Shown here piece after piece: positions 16,501 through 25,495 of a DNA stretch of 64,000 nucleotides. The translations under genes and the position numbers were made by a program. Source of the DNA: Planctomycetales bacterium (GTDB lineage Bacteria > Planctomycetota > Planctomycetia > Pirellulales > Lacipirellulaceae). The notes under the pieces are model-generated. The model did no database searches, was not told the origin of the DNA, and saw only the letters and a list, made by a program, of their open reading frames with translations. The stretch is from NCBI GenBank assembly GCA_020427155.1, contig JAGQOW010000008.1, forward strand, positions 1-64,000, read 5' to 3'. The stretch's first letter is position 1; every line of letters starts with the position of its first letter.

Positions 16501-17631
16501 ATGTCGTTCGCTCCGCCTCGTAGCGCGTATATTCATGTTCCGTTCTGCGTACATCGCTGCGGCTACTGTAATTTCGCCTTGGTCGCCGGGCGCGAAGATC
16601 TGGTCGAGCCCTACCTGAACGCCCTGGAAACCGAACTCGCGTGGCTAGCTACGCCTCGCGAAGTCGACACCCTCTACTTTGGCGGCGGTACGCCCACGTT
16701 TCTCTCGCCTCGTCAGTTGGAACGACTTTGCCAATTGGCGATTCGCTGGCATCCGCTCGCCGCTGATTACGAGTGGACCGTCGAAGCGAATCCAGCGGAT
16801 CTCGATCTGGAGCGACTCGCGGTACTCGCCAACTTCGGCGTCAACCGACTCAGTCTTGGAGCCCAGTCGTTTCGCCAGCAGAAGCTGGAATTTCTAGAAC
16901 GCGATCATCTGGGACAGGATATCTGCGAAGCGTGCCGACTGGCGCGTGAGGCAAAAATGAACGTCTCGCTCGATCTGATCTTCGCTGCCGCCGACGAATC
17001 GCTTGCCGACTGGATCGCCGATCTGGAGCAAGCCGTGCTGCTCCGACCCGAACATGTTTCGACCTACGGTTTGACCTTCGAAAAGGGCACAACCTTCTGG
17101 AGTCGACTCCGGCAAGGCACGCTTCGCACAGTCTCCGAAGAATTGGAACGCGAGATGTATCTCGCAGCGATCGAACGACTCGGCGAAGCCGGATTCGAGC
17201 ACTACGAAATCTCCAACTTCGCCAGACCACGACATCGCAGCAGGCACAACGAAGTCTATTGGTCCGGCCTAGGCTACTATGCCGCAGGGCCTGGCGCCGC
17301 CAGGTATGTCGAGGGGGTTCGCGAAACCAATCACCGCAGCACATCGACCTACCTGAAACGAGTGCTGGCGGGCCAGTCGCCGGTGGCCGAACGTGAATGC
17401 CTCGATCTCCAGCAGCGCGCCCGCGAGTTGCTCGTCTTCGCGCTCCGTCGCTTGCAAGGGGTGACGCGCAGCGAGTTTCAAGAGCGGTCGGGAGTTGCTC
17501 TCGACCAATTGGCGGGCTGCCAGGTTGCACGCTTCGTCGAGTTGGGCCTGCTGTCAGACGACGGCCAGGTGGTGCGGCTGACCCGAGAAGGCCTGCTCGT
17601 TAGCGACGGCCTCTGGCCCGATCTGCTGTGA
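16501..17631 (+). CDS. hemW: HemW-like radical SAM haem chaperone
   Basis: The product has 376 residues, normal for HemW. The radical SAM cysteine cluster is HVPFCVHRCGYCNF (Cys16, Cys20 and Cys23; CxxxCxxC), followed by TLYFGGGTPTFLS and GVNRLSLGAQSF, which separate this family from most other radical SAM proteins. The EISNFARPRHRSRHNEVYW block and the C-terminal winged-helix-like region also match. HemW was long misannotated as coproporphyrinogen III dehydrogenase (HemN). It lacks the extra N-terminal region of HemN and is thought to bind and deliver haem. It starts with ATG and has no close co-directional neighbour. Confidence 0.93.
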   Translation: MSFAPPRSAYIHVPFCVHRCGYCNFALVAGREDLVEPYLNALETELAWLATPREVDTLYFGGGTPTFLSPRQLERLCQLAIRWHPLAADYEWTVEANPADLDLERLAVLANFGVNRLSLGAQSFRQQKLEFLERDHLGQDICEACRLAREAKMNVSLDLIFAAADESLADWIADLEQAVLLRPEHVSTYGLTFEKGTTFWSRLRQGTLRTVSEELEREMYLAAIERLGEAGFEHYEISNFARPRHRSRHNEVYWSGLGYYAAGPGAARYVEGVRETNHRSTSTYLKRVLAGQSPVAERECLDLQQRARELLVFALRRLQGVTRSEFQERSGVALDQLAGCQVARFVELGLLSDDGQVVRLTREGLLVSDGLWPDLL

Positions 17632-17723
17632 TTCACGGTTCAATCAAAAAGTATTTGCCGAATAAGGCGCCCAAAAACAACCATCGCCAGCTCAGCAGTC
17701 AACCGTCAGCAACCACACAAATC

Positions 17724-18293
17724 CTACATCGGCGCCCGAGGCAATTCGCGCTGGTAAGGAGGTACTTCGACGGGCGGCAGGTAACCGTCGGTTTCGGCTT
17801 CCCAAGCACTGCGATCTTCTTCGCTCGCGTAGTAGCGAAGCCAGGTATCAGGATCATTGCTAGTATTCGCACAGTCCCAGTGCAGGTAGTTGTTCCGGCC
17901 ACGAAGCATCTTTTCGTGTGCCGGCAGAATGTCGCGATACAACAGGCAGTAAAGCTGCCGATCTGACAAATGGTCGGTAAAGTCGAGCACGATGCGCTTG
18001 GAAAACAACTTCTCGATAACATTGTGCAGCGCTATTCGTAGCTGTTCGTCGTCCAACGTCTCGGGATGCTCTAGTTGCAATCGAGGTCGAAACCAATCGT
18101 AGATCGGCACAATCGGGGCTCGCTCCCACTCAAGCATCGACTCTAAGAATTCGTTCTCGCTTGTCGTCGACATCAACTCGACGTTCACGCGTCCAATTGA
18201 TTCATCGTACAATGGCTCGAGCGCATCTCGCAATTGAGCGTTGCGAAGCAAGTGATCTACTTCGTCGGACATAGGATTTTTGGGAGGAGTCAT
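17724..18293 (-). CDS. Hypothetical cytoplasmic protein
   Basis: The product has 189 residues, is acidic, and has no signal peptide or membrane segment. Noticeable segments are EWERAPIVPIYDWFRPRL, DRQLYCLLYRDILPAHEK and NYLHWDCANTSNDPDTWLRYY. The first ATG is 18293; a second ATG seven codons later is also possible. I do not recognise a family. The length, the clean start and stop, and the lack of any competing open frame support a real gene. It lies between hemW (convergent) and the uracil-DNA glycosylase gene (same strand, separated by 359 bases). Confidence 0.78.
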   Translation of the reverse strand: MTPPKNPMSDEVDHLLRNAQLRDALEPLYDESIGRVNVELMSTTSENEFLESMLEWERAPIVPIYDWFRPRLQLEHPETLDDEQLRIALHNVIEKLFSKRIVLDFTDHLSDRQLYCLLYRDILPAHEKMLRGRNNYLHWDCANTSNDPDTWLRYYASEEDRSAWEAETDGYLPPVEVPPYQRELPRAPM

Positions 18294-18652
18294 GTCAGAG
18301 TTCGGTCGCTAGTTTTCGTCACGATGTACTTCGTACTTCAAGGTGCCGCGGCTGATAAGCGGTCTTGTCCGTCTAAATTGCTACTGCTCTACAGAACTTT
18401 CTCATGCCCTGTGGCGAAAACAAACCATGGGGGCCAAACGCAACAGGCATAGTTCGACTTTATCAACAGGATGCACACCTGAGAACTGTTTCGAACCTTG
18501 AAAAACAGTAGTTTTAGAAATTGGTCGTTCACGATCGTTACGACCGGTAATCTCGACCCAGTCTGTGCCCGCACCGCTGTCACCGCCGGCAAATCGTCGG
18601 CCCCGTCGGCTGAGGAAGTACCTCGATCTTGTCGTCTCGGCGGCCTTCCTAA
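18294..18652. other. Intergenic region
   Basis: About 360 bases between the hypothetical gene and the uracil-DNA glycosylase gene, both on the minus strand. I see no gene, tRNA-like fold or strong inverted repeat. Confidence 0.5.
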
Positions 18653-19366
18653 TCAGTCGAGTGGGGAGCCCATCTCTCGCATCAGCAGCTTCATATCATC
18701 CCAGGTAAGCCGCTTGGCGGCCGGATTCCTGAGCAAATAGGCTGGGTGATACGTGCACACGACCTGCATACCCCGGTACTCATGAACCTTGCCCCGGAGT
18801 CGGCCAATCGCCGCCGTCGTGCCCAGCAGATTCTGAGCTGCCACGGCGCCGAGACAACAGATGAAATCGGGGCAGATCAGTTGCAGCTGGCGGTCGAGAA
18901 AGTGCCGGCAATTGTCGGCTTCTGCTGGCATTGGGTTGCGATTCCCCGGAGGGCGGCACTTCAGCACGTTAAGGATATAAACTTCCTCACGGCTCAGCCC
19001 ACAGGCGCCCAGGATCTTGTTGAGTAGCTGCCCGGCAGCCCCCACAAACGGCTCGCCGCGGCGATCTTCATCAGCTCCCGGCGCTTCGCCCAAAAAACAG
19101 AGTCGGGCCCGAGGATTGCCGACGCCAAATACCGTCTGGGTCCGAGTCTCGGCTAGCTCGCGGCAGCAGTCGCAGGCGGCCACTTCGAGTTGCAAGGACT
19201 CTAAGGTTTCGGGCTTCGAAGCAGGCTGAGTGTCCTCTCCTGCTTCCACCCGTTCTACTCCCAGCCCTGATCCAGGCCGGGCAATCTGCTCCATGCCAGC
19301 TGCTGCCATGCTCTCCAGCAATTGAACGATTGAACGCAGCGATGGATGATTGAGGTCAGAGGACAT
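18653..19366 (-). CDS. Uracil-DNA glycosylase, family 4 (iron-sulphur type)
   Basis: The product has 237 residues from the ATG at 19366, which has GGGGTG upstream; a start ten codons earlier is possible. The C-terminal ~170 residues are family 4 UDG: the catalytic motif [33 protein letters not shown], and the second motif TYHPAYLLR. Iron-sulphur cysteines are visible in ACDCC near the domain start, in LKCRPP, and in the DNCRHF segment. The enzyme removes uracil from DNA and starts base excision repair. The first ~65 residues are a variable extension, common in this family. The der gene is divergent, 299 bases away. Confidence 0.94.
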   Translation of the reverse strand: MSSDLNHPSLRSIVQLLESMAAAGMEQIARPGSGLGVERVEAGEDTQPASKPETLESLQLEVAACDCCRELAETRTQTVFGVGNPRARLCFLGEAPGADEDRRGEPFVGAAGQLLNKILGACGLSREEVYILNVLKCRPPGNRNPMPAEADNCRHFLDRQLQLICPDFICCLGAVAAQNLLGTTAAIGRLRGKVHEYRGMQVVCTYHPAYLLRNPAAKRLTWDDMKLLMREMGSPLD

Positions 19367-19665
19367 GAGTTTCACCCCGTGCTGCGCGGCGGCCAACAGG
19401 CCTTGCCAGTCTGGGCACGAACCCCTTGGCCGCGCCCTGCGTCTTAGAGGGTCTAGTTTACGGTTTGTCGTGATTCGTGGTAGGTCCGCCCTCCCCAGTT
19501 CGCCCGAATGGCACCTTTCTGACGCATGTCTGCTAGATTAGGATGGGGATTGGGCGAAAGCTGTCTGGCGGGCAGTTCTCTACACTGAGCCCTACCAATT
19601 GAATCTCCCCTGGCTTGTCCCTCGGCCGTTTGATGCTACTCGGCTGACGAAGAGGAAAGTGTTTG

Positions 19666-21045
19666 ATGGCAGTCCCCCAAGTCGTAATCATTGGCCGACC
19701 TAATGTTGGCAAAAGTAGCTTGCTTAACTGGCTGGCGGGATTGCGGCTGGCAATCGTCGAGGATCGGCCTGGTGTGACGCGCGATCGCATTGATTACCTC
19801 ATGGAATACAACGAGCGGTTTTTCGAACTCGTCGACACCGGCGGCATCGGCAATCGAGACGAAGATAACCTGACCCAGCATATCGAAGATCAGATTCAAA
19901 CGGCCATCGACTCGGCGGCCGTCATCCTGTTGGTCGTCGATATTCGCGACGGGCTCGTGCCGCTGGACGAAGAAGTGGCCCAGCGGCTTCGCCATCTCGA
20001 TATCCCGGTTATTTGCATTGCCAACAAGGCCGACGTGGCCAGCTTCGACCATCAGGCTGCTGATTTCTACCGCCTGGGGCGCGGCAAGATTATTCCGGTC
20101 AGCACCACGCAGAATCGCAACCGTGCGGTGCTGCTCAACATGATTCTCGAACGACTGCCGCCTCAAGAAACAGACGAGCAAGCCACCGCCAGCGCCGAGC
20201 CTGAAATGAGAGTGGCCATCGTCGGCAGACGCAACGTCGGCAAAAGTACTTTCTGCAATACCCTCGCTGAGGCCGAGCGGATGATTGTCAGCGAAGTCCC
20301 TGGTACGACTCGCGATAGCGTCGATATTCGCTTCGAACTCGACGGCAAGGGCTTCGTTGCAATCGACACCCCAGGAATTCGCCGCCGGCAAAGCCAAGGC
20401 GCCTCGATCGACTTCTACGGTACTCACCGCGCTCAGCGAAGTATTCGACGGGCGGACGTCGTGTTTCTCTTTCTTGACGCCACACAGCGAATCAGCAAAG
20501 TCGACAAGCAACTCTGCGATTACATCAGCCAGAACTACAAGCCCTGCGTACTGGTCGTCAATAAGTGGGATCTGCTGGTCAAAACCATGGTGACCGACAA
20601 ATGGGTTCGATACCTGCACGATCAGTTTCGCACGATGCGCTATGCTCCGATCGCATTCATCACGGGCCAAACCGGAAAAAACGTTAAGGCCCTGCTCAAC
20701 CACGGACAGATGCTGTTCAAGCAGTCTCGACAACGGGTCACGACCGGCCAACTGAACCGGCTGCTTCGCGAAGCGATTTTGCGCACTCCCCCGCCGCTCT
20801 ATCAAAACCGGCGTCCGAAGATCTACTACGCTACTCAAGTCGGCGTTCAGCCGCCTACGATTGTGCTCTTCTGCAACGATCCGGCAGCGATATCCAGACC
20901 TTATCAGCGGTACTTGCTCAGTGCGGTCCGCGAGCAACTCGGATTCGAAGAGATTCCGATCAAGCTCTACCTGCGAAAACGTCAGTCGAGCGACCAACGA
21001 AACGAGATCGAGGCGAACGAAGCGTCAGCGACTCAAGAACTGTAG
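19666..21045 (+). CDS. der: Ribosome-assembly GTPase Der (EngA)
   Basis: The product has 459 residues and is a tandem-GTPase Der protein. GTPase 1 has the P-loop GRPNVGKS (10-17), a GVTRDR switch, DTGG and NKAD. GTPase 2 has GRRNVGKST (about 192), GTTRDS, DTPG and NKWD. The C-terminal KH-like domain includes RTPPPLYQNRRPKIYYATQ. Der acts in assembly of the large ribosomal subunit. The ATG at 19666 is preceded by AGAGG at 19651-19655; a TTG one codon earlier is less likely. A 453-residue open frame on the opposite strand (19636-20997) is a shadow of this gene. Confidence 0.97.
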   Translation: MAVPQVVIIGRPNVGKSSLLNWLAGLRLAIVEDRPGVTRDRIDYLMEYNERFFELVDTGGIGNRDEDNLTQHIEDQIQTAIDSAAVILLVVDIRDGLVPLDEEVAQRLRHLDIPVICIANKADVASFDHQAADFYRLGRGKIIPVSTTQNRNRAVLLNMILERLPPQETDEQATASAEPEMRVAIVGRRNVGKSTFCNTLAEAERMIVSEVPGTTRDSVDIRFELDGKGFVAIDTPGIRRRQSQGASIDFYGTHRAQRSIRRADVVFLFLDATQRISKVDKQLCDYISQNYKPCVLVVNKWDLLVKTMVTDKWVRYLHDQFRTMRYAPIAFITGQTGKNVKALLNHGQMLFKQSRQRVTTGQLNRLLREAILRTPPPLYQNRRPKIYYATQVGVQPPTIVLFCNDPAAISRPYQRYLLSAVREQLGFEEIPIKLYLRKRQSSDQRNEIEANEASATQEL

Positions 21046-21750
21046 CGTCTGGCCACAGAGGCGACCGACGCGTCGACGCGGCAAGCCATGGCGGGTTATT
21101 CGAGCACTTCCGACACTTGCGAATAGCCGCCTGTCGCGGCAATGTCGTTGCCTGGGCTCGAATGCAATGGATCGCCGCGCAAAGCGACGGTAATGCCCAG
21201 CAACCATGCCAGGAGAAACACCGTCAACTCGCCCATCGCGAGGAACTCTTGCTTGTCCTTCCCCATCTTATTTAGCCCACTCTTGAAATCCTTTTGCCTC
21301 GATCCGACGTCCATGCTGCGACGCCGACCTGCTATTGCTGGGCAAACGTGCGGACTGCCTCTTCACGGCCTCTCAGGCAGTTGAGTAGAGCGAAAACGGC
21401 CAAGTTTGACAAGCAGACTGCCGAAAACCGCATTTTTAGCCTCTTTGAAACCGATTCCGCCTGCTAGCACAGCCAAGATGTATGTCCGATGTCACACAGG
21501 GAGTCAGTCCGTTGGGCTCAGCAAAAGACGGGGCTTCCGCTCCGACCGAGAAAAGTGAACTCCACTTTTCACTCACCTGGTTTTGCCGCCGACAATGGCG
21601 TATTACACACTGCGTCAACGGTTCAGTCACTTGGCAAACTCCAAAGAGACCCTACCCGACCGGCCCCCCAGGTGCTAAACTGCCCGGTCCAGAACCGACC
21701 GCCTGCCGGGCACGAAGCCCACAGCAAGGCGTCAAACAGCGGTTTCTTCA
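21046..21750. other. Intergenic region before the tRNA
   Basis: About 700 bases. The only coding candidate I would keep is the small membrane protein at 21096-21266 on the minus strand. The remainder, including several short open frames around 21480-21770 that run into the tRNA, looks non-coding. A tRNA promoter should lie in the last 100 bases, but I could not pick it with confidence. Confidence 0.5.
21096..21266 (-). CDS. Possible small single-span membrane protein
   Basis: From the ATG at 21266 the frame gives 56 residues with one membrane span (LTVFLLAWLLGITVAL) after a charged N-terminus (MGKDKQEFLAMGE). A longer version beginning at 21314 adds 16 residues. The ribosome binding site is weak. 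The hydrophobic pattern is more orderly than in neighbouring shadow frames, but with no known family this remains a candidate only. Confidence 0.35.
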   Translation of the reverse strand: MGKDKQEFLAMGELTVFLLAWLLGITVALRGDPLHSSPGNDIAATGGYSQVSEVLE

Positions 21751-21827
21751 GGGCGATTAGCTCAGTTGGTTAGAGCACTAGCTCGACAAGCTAGGGGTCA
21801 CTGGTTCGAGTCCAGTATCGCCCACCA
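21751..21827 (+). tRNA. tRNA-Val (anticodon GAC)
   Basis: A complete 77-base cloverleaf with encoded CCA. The acceptor arm is GGGCGAT with ATCGCCC, the D-arm is GCTC/GAGC, the anticodon stem is CTAGC/GCTAG, and the T-arm is ACTGG/CCAGT with TTCGAGT in its loop. The anticodon loop reads TCGACAA, giving anticodon GAC (valine, reading GUC and GUU). Position 33, almost always U, is C here. The rest of the structure has no mismatch, so the gene looks functional. A strong terminator follows at once. Confidence 0.95.
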
Positions 21828-21835
21828 TTAATTAC

Positions 21836-21873
21836 CCCCGTGCATCGCCATGCTGCTTTGCGCGGGGTTTTTT
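21836..21873 (+). terminator. Intrinsic terminator of the tRNA-Val transcript
   Basis: CCCCGTGCA (21836-21844) pairs with TGCGCGGGG (21859-21867), with one G-U pair, and TTTTTT follows at 21868-21873. It begins 9 bases after the CCA end of the tRNA, as expected for a single-tRNA unit. Confidence 0.85.
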
Positions 21874-22030
21874 CGTGTACCGATGCGACGCTGCGCGAGT
21901 TCCCGCTGGACGCTGAATGGCTACTTTTTGGCTCCATTCCTGAGTTGCCCTGTCATAGTGGTTCATCAGGGTCGAGGGCACTTCCCACGTCTAGCTTCAG
22001 AAGCTGGCTCAGAGTAACTATCGAGTGTTC

Positions 22031-23878
22031 TCAGTCGCCAACGCGGGCGAAGAGCTTAGCATCAAGGCCGTTGAGAAGTTTTTGGATCTCAGGGATGGCT
22101 GCTGTCGTAGTTTGCTCACCGATCGCTGCCAGTTCGTCGGTGCGGGTGAACTCAGTCAGCTCGAATCCCGTCACGTCAGGTTCGATTACTAAATCCGCCG
22201 GCTGTACACCGATGGCATTGACGCTGGTGCTCTGAACAAGGAAGCTGCGCAGCACGGTTTGAATCGTCGAAGCCGACCGCATGCGCTCATAAGGAGTATC
22301 GGGGCGATTCCGGGCAAACACATTCTCCATTTTCGCCGTGACGCTGACCGCTATGACAAAATTGCAGCCTTTCGAGACGAGCACATCGGCGGGAATGTTG
22401 TTAATGAGTCCACCGTCCACCAATGCTTGCCCAGGTCGATTAATGGGCTTGGAAAGCACCGGCAGATTAATGCTTTCGAGAATGGCATGTACTGCATCGC
22501 CGGTATCTCGTACCACGGATTGACCGCCGATGAGATCAACCGTGACCGTGTGCATCGGCAGTGACAGCTGTTCCAGACGTATGTCGCTGAGATACTTGCG
22601 TAACATGGGATCGAAACGACCCATGCGATACTTGTACAACAAGTACCATTGATCCCCTCGAGGCAGACAGCGGAAGAACCAGGACGGGCGCAAGTCGCTT
22701 ACAAAGCTTTCGACCAAATAGTCCGGATCGAGCCCAGCAGCATAAAGTGTGCCAGTCATGGCCCCTGCACTTGTGCCGGCAATCATGTCGACGACGATCC
22801 CGTTTTGTTCCAACGCCTTGAGGACGCCCAGATGCGCCATGCCCCGTGCAGCTCCGCCACCAAGTGCCACTCCGATTTTGATACCTCGCACCAAATGAAC
22901 CAGGCGTTCAAAGCCGTTGAACAAGACCTTGCCCTGATTCGATACCGGTGCGCCAAATACAATCTTGATGTCACGGTGGGCTAACTCTCGTAATTCGGTC
23001 GCTTGGGGAGCTTGCTCTCCAGGTTTCAGGAGCCAAAGAATGCGAATCTTGTCACGCCAGCCAGGCGACCTGGATTCGATCTCCTGCAGAAACTGTACTG
23101 AACACTCCCAGTTCTCAGAAGTCACACACCAGAACACCAATTGGCATCTTTCCAACACGATTGCAGCATGTTCCGGTCCTACTTGGCGGGAGTAGTCGAT
23201 GAAGAGTCTGCCTGACTCTAGCCACCTGGCTGCTTCGTGTATTGCCTCCTCTAGTGTCCAGTCACGTTCGCCACCCAAAGTTTGACGCTGGCGTATTCCT
23301 TCCACCGTTTCGAAGTCTGCTTGGTCCGTGAAAACACCAGGCATTTCTCCCAACTCAACCAAGCGTTTGAAAAGTCTCTGGCTCACAATCCGAGTCTCGT
23401 CGCTCTCGTGCAAGAAGGCGACTAACTGGGGCTGTGTCGGCAGACGATCATTGAAGACTGTCCGACGGACAGAATCGGCGAGAAGCCGCGTAAAATTCAA
23501 GCGAAACGCATCATGCTTCCTGGTTAGTTCCATCCCCTTCGCGTAGTCAATCCTGAGTAACGTAGAGGGGTCCTCGGCAACGCATGTGAGAGGAGATGGT
23601 TCGGTAAGCGCCGCAGCCACGCCGCCGAATTGGTCTCCTGCCCCGATATAACGTTGCATCACGGTGTTGCCTTGCCCGTCCACAGCAGCTACTCTCAAGC
23701 GACCGTGAACAATCAAATAAACGGAAGTGACAAGTTCGTCAGGGCGGTGAACCACCTGCCCAATCGAACAGCGGACGAGTTCCATGGCACTGGCAATTTC
23801 CCGCAAAGCTTCCTTGCTCAAATGTTTTGAACAGGGATGCATCTTAAACAATAGCTGCCGTTCGTCTGTTTCGCTCAC
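22031..23878 (-). CDS. Patatin-like phospholipase with cyclic-nucleotide-binding domain (NTE family)
   Basis: The 615-residue product has three parts. Residues ~1-130 form a cNMP-binding (Crp-type) domain (VYLIVHGRLRV, YIGAGDQFGG). Residues ~140-330 are a linker seen in NTE-type proteins. Residues ~333-540 form a patatin lipase with the oxyanion motif GGGAARG (340-346), nucleophile elbow GTSAG (Ser370) and catalytic Asp in VDGG (Asp488). The Ser-Asp dyad is complete, so it should hydrolyse (lyso)phospholipids at the membrane, perhaps gated by a nucleotide. The GTG start overlaps the stop of the DUF4105 gene (GTGA, 23875-23878), which implies coupled translation. Confidence 0.93.
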   Translation of the reverse strand: MSETDERQLLFKMHPCSKHLSKEALREIASAMELVRCSIGQVVHRPDELVTSVYLIVHGRLRVAAVDGQGNTVMQRYIGAGDQFGGVAAALTEPSPLTCVAEDPSTLLRIDYAKGMELTRKHDAFRLNFTRLLADSVRRTVFNDRLPTQPQLVAFLHESDETRIVSQRLFKRLVELGEMPGVFTDQADFETVEGIRQRQTLGGERDWTLEEAIHEAARWLESGRLFIDYSRQVGPEHAAIVLERCQLVFWCVTSENWECSVQFLQEIESRSPGWRDKIRILWLLKPGEQAPQATELRELAHRDIKIVFGAPVSNQGKVLFNGFERLVHLVRGIKIGVALGGGAARGMAHLGVLKALEQNGIVVDMIAGTSAGAMTGTLYAAGLDPDYLVESFVSDLRPSWFFRCLPRGDQWYLLYKYRMGRFDPMLRKYLSDIRLEQLSLPMHTVTVDLIGGQSVVRDTGDAVHAILESINLPVLSKPINRPGQALVDGGLINNIPADVLVSKGCNFVIAVSVTAKMENVFARNRPDTPYERMRSASTIQTVLRSFLVQSTSVNAIGVQPADLVIEPDVTGFELTEFTRTDELAAIGEQTTTAAIPEIQKLLNGLDAKLFARVGD

Positions 23879-24906
23879 GTTGCTCTTCCCTCAAACGCCG
23901 CTGACCGTTCTACGTCGCGATTGACCGATACACGGTAACCAGCCAATTCCCGGCGTATGTAGTCGCCAAAACCTTCTGCTGGCGCACGATTGGCGATCTC
24001 GTTAACCCAACTCTGTGCTTTTAATGTTTCGAAGGGCAGTTCTTGATCGAGAAAGCCGCGATCGTAAAGCAATCGATCTAGTGCACCATTGAAAAGCATT
24101 CGCCAGTCCCACTGCATACGCCCTCGACCCTGCGCGTAGATGCTGGTGGTGCAGTTGGTCGTCAGGCCATGATACCAGCGTGGTTGCTCAGCCAAAGCGT
24201 TGATGCTGTCGACGTACTCAAAGAAAAAACTTCTTAGACTCAAGGTATCCGTATCAAGATGATACAAATACAGATCATGCCCTCTCAGACACCTGGTGCG
24301 TCTGAGGATGGCGTCTCGCTCGTCACTTACCACATAAATGAGTTCCTGTTGTCGATATAGGCTGCGAAAGAAACTAAACCGCTGGCCCACTCGATACCGT
24401 ACTTCGATCGAGATACAGAATCGACCGTCGGAACCAAAATCAAATACAAACATCGGGTGGCTCATCCAGGCAGACCCCCAATACAGGAGCAAGGCGTCGA
24501 TGCCCTGGAGCTTTGAAAGCCGGTAGCTGCGAGTCTCGTATTGCACGGTGCAGTCTTCAATCGTGCGATATTCGGTGTTGCGAACGTTTTCGATAGTAAG
24601 CGTATCGCCTACCAACTTCACGACTGGCAACTGAGAGAAGCCTGGTGCCCAGTTTCGGTCATTCGATGGCTGTTGAGAAAGCCACCACCACAGAAAGCAG
24701 CAAAAAAAGATAAGTAAGGCCACGAATGGCTTCCAAAGAGGCTGCCAGAATATGATCGCCCCAATCGTTAATACAAGCCAACCAAGCGCAAGTGCACCGC
24801 CGAGTAAAGAAGCACGACCAACATCGTAGAAGAGCGCTCCGCAAGTCCAGATTGCAATGCCCAGGCCTGCGAAGCTGAACAAACTTGTGAGGAGCAGCCC
24901 GTCCAT
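23875..24906 (-). CDS. DUF4105 membrane protein
   Basis: The product has 343 residues from the ATG at 24906; an in-frame TTG at 24972 would add 22. Three hydrophobic segments fill the first ~75 residues (GLLLTSLFSFAGLGIAIW, LGGALALGWLVLTIGAI, PFVALLIFFCCFLWWWL). The rest is a DUF4105 domain, recognised by GLTTNCTTSIYAQ, in which the Cys is the probable nucleophile, by ELIYVVSDERDAI, and by LLYDRGFL. DUF4105 has a papain-like cysteine pattern, and a Bacteroides member was reported as a lipoprotein N-acyltransferase (from memory). The stop overlaps the start of the patatin gene by four bases. A role in membrane lipid or lipoprotein acyl chemistry would suit that partner but is inference. Confidence 0.85.
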   Translation of the reverse strand: MDGLLLTSLFSFAGLGIAIWTCGALFYDVGRASLLGGALALGWLVLTIGAIIFWQPLWKPFVALLIFFCCFLWWWLSQQPSNDRNWAPGFSQLPVVKLVGDTLTIENVRNTEYRTIEDCTVQYETRSYRLSKLQGIDALLLYWGSAWMSHPMFVFDFGSDGRFCISIEVRYRVGQRFSFFRSLYRQQELIYVVSDERDAILRRTRCLRGHDLYLYHLDTDTLSLRSFFFEYVDSINALAEQPRWYHGLTTNCTTSIYAQGRGRMQWDWRMLFNGALDRLLYDRGFLDQELPFETLKAQSWVNEIANRAPAEGFGDYIRRELAGYRVSVNRDVERSAAFEGRAT

Positions 24907-25495
24907 CTTGAAGTCCAAGCGGAGAGTGAGATCTTTTGACTCTTTATACTTCAATGAACAGCTACAGTGCAACTGAAATGAATTGGGGATACGTCAATCT
25001 CTACTCTTCGCCAAAGAGCTGCACTCTGTTGCAACGAACGCGCTTCAAAACTAGAAGCGGCCCTTGGATGAGCACACATTTCTGTAAGAGAACTGGTTTT
25101 TCACAGCTACCGTATGATGAGGGTTGATTAGCAAAGCGATGCGTTCCTTCGGTGCCTCTACAACGTAGGAACGTACACCCTGCAGCGATGTGAAATATCT
25201 TGAAAGACAGCCGGGGGTGCATCTGCTGACGCGAAGGGCTTCGCTCTGGGCGCAAGTCAGGTCAATTGGCCCAGCCGTATTTCTAAGTGATTTCGCAGAC
25301 GTGCTTCGGTCGGCTCTCCGAAGCGGCGTACAGAAATGCCGTTGGCACATCTGGAATACCATCTGTGTGACATCTGATGCCGAACGTTTGTGCACTCGAT
25401 TTGTACAATCAATTGTCTTAACAACTTAGACATCAGACATGGACCCTGGTGCAGAGTCGTATTGCCAATCGAAGGAGGCAATCTCTGCGCAATGC
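24907..25495. other. Intergenic region
   Basis: About 590 bases between the DUF4105 gene and the end of the ATP-grasp/transglutaminase operon. Short open frames on both strands lack family resemblance or ribosome binding sites. ATTGCC (25459) and GGCAAT (25475) form a small inverted repeat just downstream of the operon, without a U-run. Confidence 0.5.

Noticed and set aside
19636-20997. 453-residue open frame on the minus strand opposite der
   Set aside because: It mirrors der codon for codon, has no family signature, and its length is explained by codon bias in the real gene.
21482-21773. Short plus-strand open frames running into the tRNA
   Set aside because: They overlap the tRNA, have low-complexity translations and no ribosome binding site.
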